Shown here piece by piece: positions 50,911-63,544 of a stretch of DNA of 64,000 bases. Made by a program: the position numbers and the translations under genes. Origin of the DNA: Asterias amurensis. Its lineage: Eukaryota; Echinodermata; Asteroidea; Forcipulatida; Asteriidae. A model generated the notes under the pieces. That model made no database searches. It saw nothing but the letters and a program-made list of their open reading frames with translations, and was not told the DNA's origin. The DNA lies in NCBI RefSeq assembly GCF_032118995.1, contig NC_092654.1:1984001-2048000 (forward strand), given 5' to 3'. Position 1 is the first letter of the stretch. Each line of letters starts with the position of its first letter.

Positions 50911-51104
50911 AGAAAATAAACGCCAGAAATGAAGAGAAAAAAGGTTACATGCAGATTGGATTAGAACCATTCCTAGGTTCTTCCCAAAACTGTAGGTAAA
51001 GTTGAACCAAAGTTTGGCCAAAGAACACTGAACTGAAATGAAGTACAGAATGTTTGTCTTTGGTTTCAAAAGCCTTACTGTGCCCTATAATAACGGCAGA
51101 ATCA

Positions 51105-51160
51105 GTCAGTCTCCTGATGATGACTAGAGCAAGCTAGTTGAAACGTTGAGACCAACCCAA
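51105..51160 (+). ncRNA. Hammerhead-ribozyme-like motif (possible Penelope-like element relic)
   Basis: CTGATGA at about 51113 is followed by a five-pair stem, ACTAG-AGCAAG-CTAGT, and then GAAAC. That is the order of the conserved hammerhead core (CUGAUGA, stem II, GAAA). The helix needs a one-base bulge and I cannot find a confident cleavage strand, so activity is doubtful. Degenerate relatives lie at about 14165-14205, 45755-45790 and 52335-52370. Such motifs are known from Penelope-like elements; no reverse transcriptase is visible here. Confidence 0.35.
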
Positions 51161-52745
51161 GAACTGACTCCGCGGTAGTAAAGTTAATTATGATTCTATA
51201 AGCTTAAGTAGTAGTCCCAGCCTATTTCTTTACCATCTGCCCAGGTAATTTAGTTAATAAGCAAGACAGTACTTTTCAGAACTGAGAAGTCTCTTGATCA
51301 CCTGAACAATCTACTCTGCGGTAGTAGAATTGAGCAAGACAGTTCTCTAAGAACAAACTCTACCTGGCAAGTAGATACACACATGGTGTTACCACAAACC
51401 AAATATATATTTAAAAGATATTAAATATATATTGATACCTGACCATGCAATGCCTCAAATCCTATATGTGCCCTATATTGTTTGCATGCCCTATTTATTA
51501 TCCCCGACACTGAGAAAATAAATTCTATGTTAGGTAGAATTTGAATGTTTTGATGGTGGCCCCAGGGAGTATAAGTAGCACCATTTTAAAATCTCTTTTG
51601 GGTAGTGTGGTTTCAGAAGAGAACCAGTGGTTGACAACTCAAGAAAACTGATCAGAGCGTACTAATCAAAATTTCTTTTTAGAACCAATGATTCTTTTTA
51701 GAACCAACACTAATCAAAGGAGATTTACACATGGTGCCACCGAAAACCTCATATCAAGAAAAATTTGACTACAAACATATTTTTTTAGTACGAGAGCTCA
51801 TCATCCAAAAGGTAGCCACTTCCTAACTAACTAAAAGTGTCTCATATTCAATCTCTGCCAATTTGGTGCACGTTCTCAGCAATGGTCCAGTGCCCGTTGG
51901 CATTTACAAATATCTTTAGAAAACACCTACACAGGTCAAAATTTAAACTAAGCTCTTGGGTTTGACAAAGACCAAGGTTGCACTGTGGTGAACTAACAAC
52001 ACCCTCTCACAACTAAGCAATTATTTGAGAACATGAAGTGGTGTTTACAAAACGGTGAAAGGAAAGTACAAATTTAGGGTCAGGTCCAACACAGACAGGC
52101 ATGTCCCTGGGGGATTCCCCCTTCTAGGCTCTTTCGCTGGACCATGGATAAGGTCTGCCCGTAACTTTTTCAGTGACTGGCCAGCAGAACCAGAGTGCCT
52201 GCCACTTCACTAGTATGTCAGCTTTTTCACATGGTTCATACCTTATAATCAAAAGGATTGCTTTTAACATTGAACTAGCCAGCCAAACCATTTGGAGTGA
52301 ATGTTGACTATTTAAGCGTGTTGTTACTGGCATTTAGCCGTCGAGAAAGCTTCTGCTAGGGTTGAAATATCAGACAATTTACTACTTTTTGCAAAAAGGT
52401 CCTTCTGTTGGTAAGCATTTTGCAACAGGTATTTCTGTTTGTCTTATACATGTTATATGAAAAGAGACAAACCTCTGAAAAATTCACAATATTTCAGATA
52501 ACTTTATTCCCTCTTTTCTTCAATAAACATCAGCTGATCACAGCACAGTCACTCTGTGATCCCAAAATAATGTAGTTCAGCCATGGAGGTAGTAATTCTA
52601 CCTCCATGGTTTGCATGTAGCTTCCAAGATCCGACCTTTAACCGCAAATATCCTTGGCTTTCACTAGCCTTGACTTTGGTTGGTTGAACCGTTCTGAACC
52701 GGTTGTTCCTGATTATCAGTGGGACCTGAACAAACAACACATTAT

Positions 52746-53052
52746 TTAAAGCCAGTGGACACTATTGGTAATTGTTAAAGACTAGCCTTCACAGTTGGAA
52801 TATCTCAACATACATAAACAAACAAACCTGTGAAAACCTGAGCTCAATCGATCATCGCAGTTGCGAGATAATAATGAAAGAAAAACAACCCTTGTCACAC
52901 GAAGTTGTGTGCGTTTAGATGGTTGATTTCGAGACCTCAAGTTCTAAATCTGGGGTCTCGAAATCAAATTTGTGGAAAATTACTTCTTTCTCGAAAACTA
53001 TGGCACTTCAGAGGGAGCTGTTTCTCACAATGTTTTATACCACCTTCCCTTT
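52746..53052. mobile_element. Truncated TTAA MITE copy
   Basis: It begins TTAAAGCCAGTGGACACTAT and carries the GAGACCTC...GGGGTCTC palindrome, but it stops after TTTTATACC without the right inverted end. Confidence 0.75.
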
Positions 53053-53259
53053 AAATTAAATAATCTCATTATTCTTGCCAGTCCTGTATTAATACCTTTA
53101 ATATACATCAACAGATGGTGCTGCATCCTTCTAGGGAAAAAGGGATCATGTGTGATTGTGTGAACAAAGTGCAGGTAATCATTGATGGACCATAAATTTA
53201 TACGCCCCTTTCGCACGGCAGCAATTTAGCAGGGGTCCCTTGCTTAATTTGAACACTTC

Positions 53260-53432
53260 AGGCCCGGTCACACAGGCCCCGATAACGAGAACGATAACGA
53301 TAAAAATGCACGCCCTCGATTGGTTGAAATGCTCCAAGCAGAATACGCCCACGCTCATTCAACCAATCGAGGGCGTGCATTTTTATTGTTCTCGTTATCG
53401 TTCTCGTTATCGGGGCCTGTGTGACCGGGCCT
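53260..53432. mobile_element. 173-bp near-perfect palindrome (MITE)
   Basis: Arms of about 66 and 72 bp begin AGGCCCGGTCACACAGGCCC. They differ mainly by one extra GAGAAC-like unit in the right arm, around a loop of about 30 bp. It interrupts a dispersed repeat whose CCCCTTTC...GCAATTTAGCA sequence also occurs near 27370. Confidence 0.85.
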
Positions 53433-54764
53433 TTAGCCTCTTTAACATGAGGGCAATTTAGCAATGGTCCCTTGCTAAATTGTAGCATGGTTGTAAAATT
53501 GTAAAAAATATACCTATGTGTGAAAGGAAAAAAGTTTTGGGACCCCATGTGAAAATTACTTTAGGTTGTACAATTTTACAAGGTGCATTTTATGAGAAAG
53601 GACAACGATGTTTGCCGTGCACAGTGAGGAAAGAGAAGTGGAGCGAGGGATCGTGATAGTTGAGTGATAGTACATAACAACGTCTTGCACCAAGACTATG
53701 TTCAAAGTAGCCTACATGAACAATATGGCAACAACACAGCTTGGTCTCCTTCACCACTAGTCAGCTGGCCACATGCCAGAGCAGCTGTGGATTAACCTAC
53801 AAATCCAAATCAAATGCTACAAAGTTTGTTGAGGCACTGGACACCTTTGGTAACATTGTCAAAGACCAGTTTTCTCACTTGGCGTATCCCAACATGCATA
53901 AAATAACAGATCTGTTGCACAAATTTGTGTGTATTCAGATGCCTAAAAAATATTGGAAGACTTCAGACCTAAAGCATTTTAATATTTGTGTAAGACATTA
54001 CCTCTTTCTCAAAAACTCGGTTATCAAAACCTATGCTGGCTAACATGTGAAATACGTATATACTTTTGCAGTTTTGTTCTGCTGCAGTAAGCACAAAAAT
54101 GTGCTTACCATTAAGCAGCGCTATGAAATTGGACCCAGGTCATGTTCTCCTTAGGCCAATGAGGGTAAGCTCATAGGACCAATTTACCATGTCACATGTA
54201 CAGTGTGTGACCATGGTGTGACTTATATGTATCTTGCTCACTTCTGCTAAGCAGTGAGCAATATTTTCTGCTTTAGCACCTCTACGAAATTTGGCCCTGG
54301 AGTTTACTGAGCATTAAGATCTGGATTGTACTAAAAACTAGGATTATACTGTACAGAAGTGCCATACAGGGGTCAACAATGTTTATAGACTAGTAGTAGG
54401 CCCTACAGCTTCAATGCTTTGTGTGTCACATTGAACGGGGACGGACAGATGTACGTGCAGAGTAGGGAACAAATTACAGCACTACACGGCACTGCATCTC
54501 TTCCGTACTGTGACTTCTTATTATATTAGTCGAGAGGTGTTACCTTGGGAGCTTGCTTGGTATGGATTTCAGATATTGATTTGATTTGACGGACATGGTT
54601 TGCCTTTTGGCACAGTTTGGCTACAATAAAATTTATTACATGAATGTGGTGGGGTTACTAATTTAATATCACTATCAGAAGACCCTCCTCCAACTCATAC
54701 TTGAAACAACAAGTTTTATACAGGAAAAAAATACAATGTTTATGAGCAGGCCTGTATGCTTTTC

Positions 54765-55090
54765 AATAGAAGAAAAAAAAGGTTCACAGATTTACAAATA
54801 ACTTACAGGGTTTACAGAAAGTAATGTAAAAGACTTCTCTTCAAATATTATTCCATGAAATGCTTTACTTTTTGAGAAAACATTACGGATTATAGTAAAC
54901 ACATGTCATGACATGGCGAAACGTGCGGAAACAAGGGTGGGTTTTCCCCTTATTTTCTCCCGACTCCGCTGATTGATTGAGCCTTAATTTTCACAGGTTT
55001 GTTATTTTACATATACATGTAAGTTATGATACACGAAGTGTGGGCCTTTGGACAATACTGTTTACCGAAGGTGTCCAGATGGCTTTAAAA
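54765..55090. repeat. Dispersed repeat with TTACAGGGTTTACAGAA motif
   Basis: It matches about 3536-3810 over AAAGACTTCTCTT, GTGGGTTTTCCC and AATTTTCACAGGTTTGTTAT. The end portion also appears near 4815-4865. It resembles the TTAA MITE family in its TTTTCACAGGTTTGTTATTT core and may be a diverged relative. Confidence 0.6.
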
Positions 55091-57540
55091 AGTGCAAGGG
55101 CGGGCATCGAGGCATTTTCTTCTTGTTAAAGGGCACCCTATGGGGAAATTGTACATTTCTACTGGAGAATTTCTAGCACACCGAGGCATTGACCAGGGAG
55201 CATGGAGGCGATCACCTTTGTTGCCTCTGTGAAGTATCAGGTCTGTTTGTTATTTTAAACAAAATAGATAATTAGTTTTGATCTGAAAATTTGAGGTCAT
55301 ACTGGTGTGCTCTTTAATTCTATTTGGCCAACCTGTGTGAAAAATTAACCCCAAATAAACAAAATTAAAGTAAATTTGTAAGAAATTTGTAAACAAATAA
55401 ATAATAATCATAATTCAAATGATTCAGATTGCATGAACAAGTATGAACATTTGTTGAATGTCATAATTTAATGCTTTGTATACTATTGATTTTTGCATAA
55501 ACCACAAATAAGAAATATACACTTTTTTTAAATTAATAAAATAATAATACAAATAATTTTTTTTAAAGTATGAACATTTGTTGATTGGTATTGCATGTTA
55601 TATGGATGTTTGCATAATTTTTTGTAATTACCTATCTAATAATTCTGACAACACATTAAGAAAATCTTGCTGGTGTTGAAGAAATTGCGTCAGTAGCCAT
55701 CTACAAGATTGAATTGGAGACGATGGCATACAAATGTGCATGTACTACAGTTGTGTTTAAGAAAGGTGGAAAATGGTCCCTCAGCAGTAGGAGAAAATCC
55801 ATATTTTGTAGGTCTACCTGTACTGTGTGATTGATTGTAAAAATCAATTCTGTTGGCATAACAAGGAGTCAATGTTTTTGGTGTAACACCGAGTAAATGA
55901 TGTAGGTCCTACCACTAGTGGTAATGATACTTAGCTGCAATAAGTAGCAAAATGTAATACTTGTATGAGGGCTGACTGACCTACCTTGGCCTCACTAGAT
56001 TTTTCAGGCTATTAAATGATAGTTTTACTGATTATTCTGAGGGCCAGATATCAGAAATCTGGGTTAAGTATTATAGTAGGAGAATATATCATGCCTGCGG
56101 TTAGAATTTAGAAACTCCCTGGTGGAAGTGCACCCCCCCCCCAAACACTTATGTTCGTAAGCAGTTCTATGACACTGGGCCGAGTATATTATTATTAGTA
56201 TGCAAGAGCGTTGTGCAATTTATATTTATCACGGAATGTGTCCATAATTCGCTAGATAATAGTTTCAATAATTTATTTCATCTGTCCGCCATGGTTGACG
56301 TTTAAGAATTGCTTTTACCACTCATGGGACCAACCTTGCATTGTTATGCAGGCAGGGTGCCAGCATATTTGTAAATAGCATCACTTACCAGCGTAAGGAT
56401 TACATTTGGCCATGATTTGACAGGCTTGTTAAGACAACCTATTAATTCAGCTAGGTATCAAACCATACACGATTAAATGATCTTCTCTCAGGCGTGAATA
56501 TTATACCTAGCAGAGTCATTAGTCTTTAATTTGTTACAATTTTTAAATAATGTTTTTAAAAGAGTGTATTAATGTAATAATTGCTGATATTTTATTGTTT
56601 GTTCTAAATGTTCCTCTTTTCCAAGGGGATTGTTCTTTTGGATAGTGCTTGAGTTCTCTTTTGGGGGACCCCTAGACTGCTGTTTTGGGGTCCCCCCTCC
56701 CCAATTTTCTTGGTCTGACATAATTCTTGGTCCGATTGATATTCTAATGGTGAAGTGGAGGCAGGGAGAGGAGAGGAGAGGAGAGGAGGGCGGGGGGCAT
56801 CTATACAAATGTAAAACCGTACGGTTTGATGACCCATTTGTGGACAGAGGATCATTAAACCAAAATGAACAAAAATCAAACAGGGGTGATTTAAAGGAGC
56901 ATTTGGTTGTAACCCACTCGTCGCGGAGACACTGTGACTTTCCGAACTTTTGCCCCAGAAAGGGGGGGGGGGGTATTCTAAGTATGTTTTGTAACAGGGT
57001 TCAGTTTTTACATTACTGATTGATAATGGACATGTGTACACATTGTGTGACCTTTTGTTCAGCAGCAAATCCCCAGTGAAACATTATCTTATCTGCTCAA
57101 TCTAAATCCACAAGGATAACATTAAACTGTTCAATGTAGCAGGCCTACCATGTGTTATTTTATTACGGAAAGACTAGCTTGTTTCACTGCTGTCGTTGAA
57201 CACATAATATTAGTCATCTTCCTGTGTATGTGAGGGCTAGAAGATTAATGGACAGAGTGTACTGTGAAACGACCAAAACACAACAATGTAATTTATCAAA
57301 TGTAACAATCATTGGTACAATGATTTATGAAGGGTTTCCAATCCATCAAGAAACATGTGTGATTTATCTCCATAAAACTAATCTAAAAACACATACGAGA
57401 TATGAAGAATGTGACGATTACTGAAAATTCCTTATTCTAGACACAGAAACACCAAGATGTTAAAGTTCAGGGCCATATTTCATAGAGACGCTTTTAAAGC
57501 ACAAAAAGTAACTAAGCAAAACAAAAACATGCTTACCAGA

Positions 57541-57974
57541 AGAAGGGTACCAGTAAAAAATAGCATGTTCTGTCATTCAATTTGTGACTGGTATCCTGCT
57601 TACTTTTACTGGGCAAATCATTTGTAAGCGCTATCTTCTGCTTTAAAAGCAGCCCTATTAAATTGAGCCCTGGAGGTTTACAGACTTTGCGCATCACCAG
57701 AAATACAAAACTACAGGTCTGGACACAATGTGGACAGTTTCTCAACCCCTTTTGGTGACTGTACCGGTTCGTGTTCTAGACAAATTTATAAGGCTACAGG
57801 CATCGTAAAACGAAGTTGTGCAATCACCAGAAAGACAAAACTACTGGTTTGGGATACGATGTGGACAATTTCTCCAGAGCAAAATAAAAATTCTTAAAAA
57901 TTTAAAGGATCCAGGGGTTGATTTCAGTCACAAATTGAATGACAGAACATGCTATTTTTTACTGGTACCCTTCT
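57541..57974. repeat. Perfect 50-bp inverted repeat pair
   Basis: 57541-57590 (starting AGAAGGGTACCAGT) and 57925-57974 are exact reverse complements over 50 bp, 334 bp apart. The left copy belongs to a foldback element (57471-57672). The right copy is inserted just inside the end of a TAGGACTA-type MITE. Confidence 0.88.
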
Positions 57975-58795
57975 TCACAAAGAGTTAGGACTAGTCCTAA
58001 CTTAGGACTAGTCCTATTTGTTTAGCCATATATTGAATTTTCGTTAATGTTTTGTTGTTTTGTTGTTTTGATTGCTTTATTCATATTTAATCATCTGTTT
58101 ATTGATGTAAGAGTTTAAGTGGAAAAGGTGTTTGCTTTAAGATTAACTTTTTTGTTGATTGACCTTTTTTTTGTTAAATCCATCCCTTCATTGAATTATT
58201 TGTTGCTTAATCTCTTTTTTACATGTACTTTTCTAATTATTTATTCATTCATTTGTTAATACTTTTTATTTATTTGTTTTAATTAACTATTTATTTGTTT
58301 ATTTATTTATTTGCTATTTGCTTGTCTAATTTCTGGTTTTGGTTTTGTTATTTTAATTTGTACTTTGTGTAAACAGATTATTTATATTAATATTTATTTC
58401 TATTTATTATTATTTTCCAAAGAGAGTATTTTATATAGTGTGTTTGCTTCCCTATGTGACTGGATTAACAGGCTTTCGAGCTACAGTGTTTGATTATACT
58501 TTTGTTGATCCTGGCCATCACATTAGGGTTGTTTTATAATTTCCTGTGCCCTTATTGTTTTTCTTGCTTTGTATTTACTTTTGAACATGTACTTATAATT
58601 ATCTATTTGACATACTGTCTGCTTGTATTTGTATTTGTTAATTGGCCAAATAAAGAATAAGAATAAGAATATAAAAAACGCATGGCTAGTCCTAAGTTAG
58701 GACATAGAGCTAGGACCCTAGCTCTATGGTTAGGACTAGTAACTCGCCCTAACTCGAGATAAGACTAGTCCTAACTCTTTGTGAAATCCAACCCA
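57915..58795. mobile_element. TAGGACTA-type MITE split by a nested insertion
   Basis: The ends GGGGTTGATTTCA (57914) and TTTGTGAAATCCAACCC (about 58777-58793), plus TTAGGACTAGTCC blocks on both sides, identify the MITE. About 650 bp of T-rich sequence (58020-58675) separates its halves. The insert ends GCCAAATAAAGAATAAGAAT, a repeated-AAGAAT tail like the 3' end of a non-LTR retrotransposon. Confidence 0.72.
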
Positions 58796-59659
58796 GGCCA
58801 TGTAAAGAAAATCCTGCAATCCGAGAAAAAATATAAGAAATCACAACCTAGTGCCAGTGCACCAGTGTTCCCCGAATAGAAACTGAATTGAATTGAACAT
58901 ACTGTACGCTTGACATCTTTGACAGACAACCCTAACATTACATGAAAGATAATAAACAACAAAGGAACAATAGTTTTTGACACACTCATTGACCAATACA
59001 TAATAGTTTGCACGCAGTGTTGGGTCCATGGTATTCAGGCCTTGAACTTCACTCTTGAAGGGGCACAGCTTTTTTCTTCTAGTAAGGGGCACTTCTATGG
59101 GGAAAACGTGAACTTGTATTGGAATTTTGCAAAGGGAACCACAGCAATAAAAAGCACATGGCACCGTGATAACCGATGCTACGGGTAATTTGAGGCCTGG
59201 GTGTGTTGTACATCTGAGGATCAGGGCAAAATGTCCTATCCCAAGGCAAAGGAGAAGGTGCCATTTGCCCCACGAAACAAAACATACCGTGTACAAAACC
59301 CAACATACGTACAGTTTTATTACATTGTATTTTAAAAAGATTTATAAGGTAGGATCATAGATTGTTGTTACCTTGGTAACAAAATGTGAAGTTTGATTGG
59401 TCGAGAACCAATGACGTGCCAGGCAACAAATACGCATACAAAAAAATGTACATGTACCATGGCTGAGTGATGTTCACCGGTGTACATTACCTTGATCGTT
59501 CCCACCGCTGGTCGATTTCCAGTGGTTAGTACGAAACAACCGCGGGTTCGAGGAAATAGTGAAAAATTGTTTTAAACTACATGTATGTAATATAATGTTT
59601 GAGGATGACCACAGAACTTCGAGAAGAGGAACAATAATGTTACCTAGGTATAACAAATC

Positions 59660-59778
59660 AATTGTTGCAAGCTGTGACTGGGGTCCATGGGTTTGTACAC
59701 CCTCGGCTTTGCCTCGGGTGCCATTTCCCCCCTCGGGTGTACAAAACGCCATGGACCCCGTCACAGCGTGCAACAATT
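59660..59778. repeat. Foldback sequence with about 45-bp arms
   Basis: CAATTGTTGCAAGCTGTGAC and GGGGTCCATGG on the left pair with CCATGGACCCC and GTCACAGCGTGCAACAATTG on the right, with a few mismatches. The loop contains two CCTCGG words. Confidence 0.8.
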
Positions 59779-62700
59779 GTATATTGGGTTTTTTTCCGTC
59801 AACATAACACTGTTTAATAGGCCAATAAAAATATAAGATCAGTCACCTGAGGAAACTTCAGCTGAATGCAGACACTGTCTACTAAAGATACTATTACAAA
59901 GACTAAACCACAATAATGAAGATGACAACATTTCCGACAAAAAAAAAAAACTTGATAAAAATACTCTCCCTCCAACTAAAATTCTCAAAATTAACCTAAC
60001 CCTTAATTTAAATCAACAAAAGTAATTTGTTAATCTTGGTAAATAAAGATACCTACACTAAGGTGCTATGTTTAGGTTCCCTGCATGTAATCCTTAAAAA
60101 AGGGTACAAAGGTCGGCTAGTATCATAATAAACCCGGTGAGCAGACATTATTAAGAGTTTATCAAGCTTACATAATAGGCCTTGTACCAGGTACACAGCG
60201 GTGTATTGTACCATTGATCATACACACATAGGCCTAGGTATCTGGTTAAATAAGTCATGCAATTCTTGTTAATGCTGATCACAAGTGTAAATATTAGACC
60301 GTTTAGATAAAGGTACAAATGTTGCTAATTGTGAAATAGTGCTTTTGAGCGTTTTAATATTTTCTTGTCCTTTTAAAATCTGTTGGGATTTTGTATTTTT
60401 TTTTTGTCTTCAATTTGTTCTTGAACACCGTACCTTGGTACCTTGCGTACATTTTTATTGATTTTTGCTATGCAAAAGTGCTGAATAAATCATTCCCTGC
60501 CAGCCTACCGAACTAAAGAAACCACTTTAAACCTACTTAGTATTCTACCTCAACAGAGATCTTCACTAATTCCCACACACATATTAACACCTACTGGATT
60601 GTTTAATTCAATCTATTTCGATAGTTATACCTGAGAACTTTCCTGGGAATTTGTAATGAATTGGACCATTAAACAAAAGAGCCTGAGTGACCTTCGCGAA
60701 GCATTTCCTTTGTCAAATCAGTGCACTGCACTAATTAGAAAAACACGATACCTGTAAATGTGTGCACATTATTATTTTTTTGTAGTACTTCAGGGAACGA
60801 TTTTGTCAAAGAATTTTACAGAGCAAGACATAGACTGAACATTTATTTTGTGCACACTGAATGCTAATAATATTGAGTAGCAAATTGTGATTTTAGATTG
60901 GCAACAGAATTATTCTGTGATAGCATTTTTCTATGCTATAAATGGGAAATCGTTCACTGCACAGACATGAATTAAACCCTACAATGGACTCGGTGCATGT
61001 GAGACTGAATCTCTTATAATACGCAAGAATTCAAAAGAATCTTTCCATATGTGGCAGCGCAGTGCGCAGCATTTAGGGATAGGCAAGCATGGAAATGAAA
61101 AATCATGAAACTGGATAATACTGTCCCCAGTGTGGGGATGCCTGAATGTACAGAATGTTACATTTAACAGGTTTACATACTCATGCCTCAGCACCCTTGC
61201 CCTTTCAAAAACGAAGCATTCGTGCAATATGTTGCTCACAATAAGGGTAAAAAAAGGTTGCCTGTAGGCCTACATAGTTGTGTGTACAAAAGACAACACA
61301 TTTATTTGAAATTAGACTGTGGGTTGAACTTCAAATGTTGAACAACATAATAAAGCAATCCCTGCGTGTCCAGTGAAGCATACAGCGTTGTTCATTGTTA
61401 AAAAACACACAATAGGTCTAGTGTCCGAGAAAACAATAGTTAAAAAGCTTGCTATATATGCAGGACGTTGGGAGAAAAAATTCAATCTAACTTGATGATT
61501 TTTTTGGTTAAATTGTGTTTTGCCAAGGACATTTGTTTGCTTTTATTAGTCCCTTAATAAAGCAGGAAACATAGCAAATCTTTTTGCATGGTGGATGTTG
61601 GCTTAAAAGCGAGACCCTCTCTCTCTCTATCTGCATGCACAGTTTGAATTAACCAAACCACAAAAAGGCAATATGAAAGCACTCATTGATTGCCTTCTTT
61701 CCAGTAGTCAACCTCTCCGTATTACCACAGTGAAACATCAATATCGGTATTCATCTCATCACAAAAGGGCTCAAATCACAGGATTGCAACTGGCAAGGTT
61801 CACTTAAATGCAGCATACATGGTTTCATTTTAAACAGAAATATAGTAATATAAATATAATGAAGGGTGCGCTTTCAAATTTGAAAAGAAATGTTTTAATT
61901 AGTTTTTGTATGATGTTACTTTGCCTTTATCTTTAAGACTTTGACCTCTAACCTGTAAGGTAAAACTACCTCAAACCTCTAAAATACTACATCTACCCTC
62001 TCAGGTACTTCATCTCTGGTACTACATGTATCTCTTATCTCTCTGACAGTACTACCTCTAACCACCTACTACTTGTGACCTTTTTCCATCTATTGAACGT
62101 GCACCTGTAACCTCTCAGGTATATTAGTACTGCTGTCTGTAACCTTTTGGGTACTACATCCAGCCTCTCAGGTACTACATGTACAAGTCTACAAGTACAT
62201 GTACCTCTAAAAAAAAAACCTACTAGTAGGTTCTATCTCTAACCTCTCATATGGCAATCAAAGTGTGACAGGTGGCCTAGCTAAAGTACAACATTTGTAT
62301 ACACTCTTTTTCATCAAAGAAAAAGCAAACTTACAAAGTCTGCTGCCCTGGAGTTCCGTCAAATACAACTTGCAAACTCACAGCATTTCAAGGCTATTAC
62401 TTCTAGTTTTGAAGTTTCTATCTTCTGCCACTTACATCAAGGTTTTGTAAAATAAATAAGTTTAATGTAATGAAGGAATTATAATGTACACCTTATAAAA
62501 ATCACCATTGAAGGTAAAAACTAAGTAAATATTTAATGGTCAGTCCTGGCTACCTCCATGGTCCTCGTAAAGAAGAGTGAAGGGAAAAAAATATTTGAAA
62601 TAAAACTTGTATCAAGCCAAGTCTTCTGAGCTCCTTAATTAAAAACAAACACAACTTCGGCATCAAATATTGATTTAGACCAGCTTGTGCCAGAAAATAA

Positions 62701-63544
62701 TATCTCCCTCTTTAATGAGTTTATTAATTCTGATAATAATAAACTGATGGTAAATAAAAGTATGAACCTGGTAAAAAAGAAAAGACCAAATTGTGGTGAA
62801 CAAAATATTTAGTAATCTTTCATTGACTGACATCCCTATTACAAATGGAAAAACATTGGAACACAGTGTTGAATTATTTATTTTCAAAAACAACCTTAAT
62901 TAGCCCTTAGGGATTGCGTGTCCCAAATTATTCAAATTTTCCCAACTTTCAAAATAGCAGTTATGTAAAATTCCAAGTTAAAAAGAGTTGCCAAATGCCA
63001 ACAGTTCAAAAACTTACCCGTACTTCCTCCACCAGCCAGAGTGAAAGAAAAAGCAAGCCAGATTAATTTGATTGTTTCCAAGATTCAAACAAAAACCCTC
63101 TTGAAAACACTTCAAACTATGGCGAGACAAAAAAAGCAGGCGACAACTAAACAGTGCTCCCAAGCCAAGTCTGCCCATTGATTGAGGTCTTCTGCCAAAG
63201 GATGCACGGTGACACTGTGTTGTTCTCAGACAGACCATGAACAGACTAACTCAAACCTCAATTGTATTTCATTATTACCAAACATTGTTGCTTATTATTT
63301 CGCCCAAAACACAGCATTCCAAAACATCAGTAGCTCAAACAAGTGACATTGGATGCACACACACACAAGATCTGGGTTCTGCCGCTGCCTACATGCACAA
63401 TTTGGTACTTAACTTACCTGATAAAAAACACTCGCGCTGTCAGCACGATAAAGTTGTGCGGTTTGCATGCATTATCCCTTCCCGTATACTTTGTGAGGAA
63501 ACACTACACTACCGGATTTACACTACCAACACTAACCTGTCCAA

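Noticed and set aside
56604..57068. Overlapping frames of 154 and 129 codons on opposite strands
   Set aside because: They arise from a purine-rich low-complexity block (GGAGA repeats, poly-G); no domain is recognisable.
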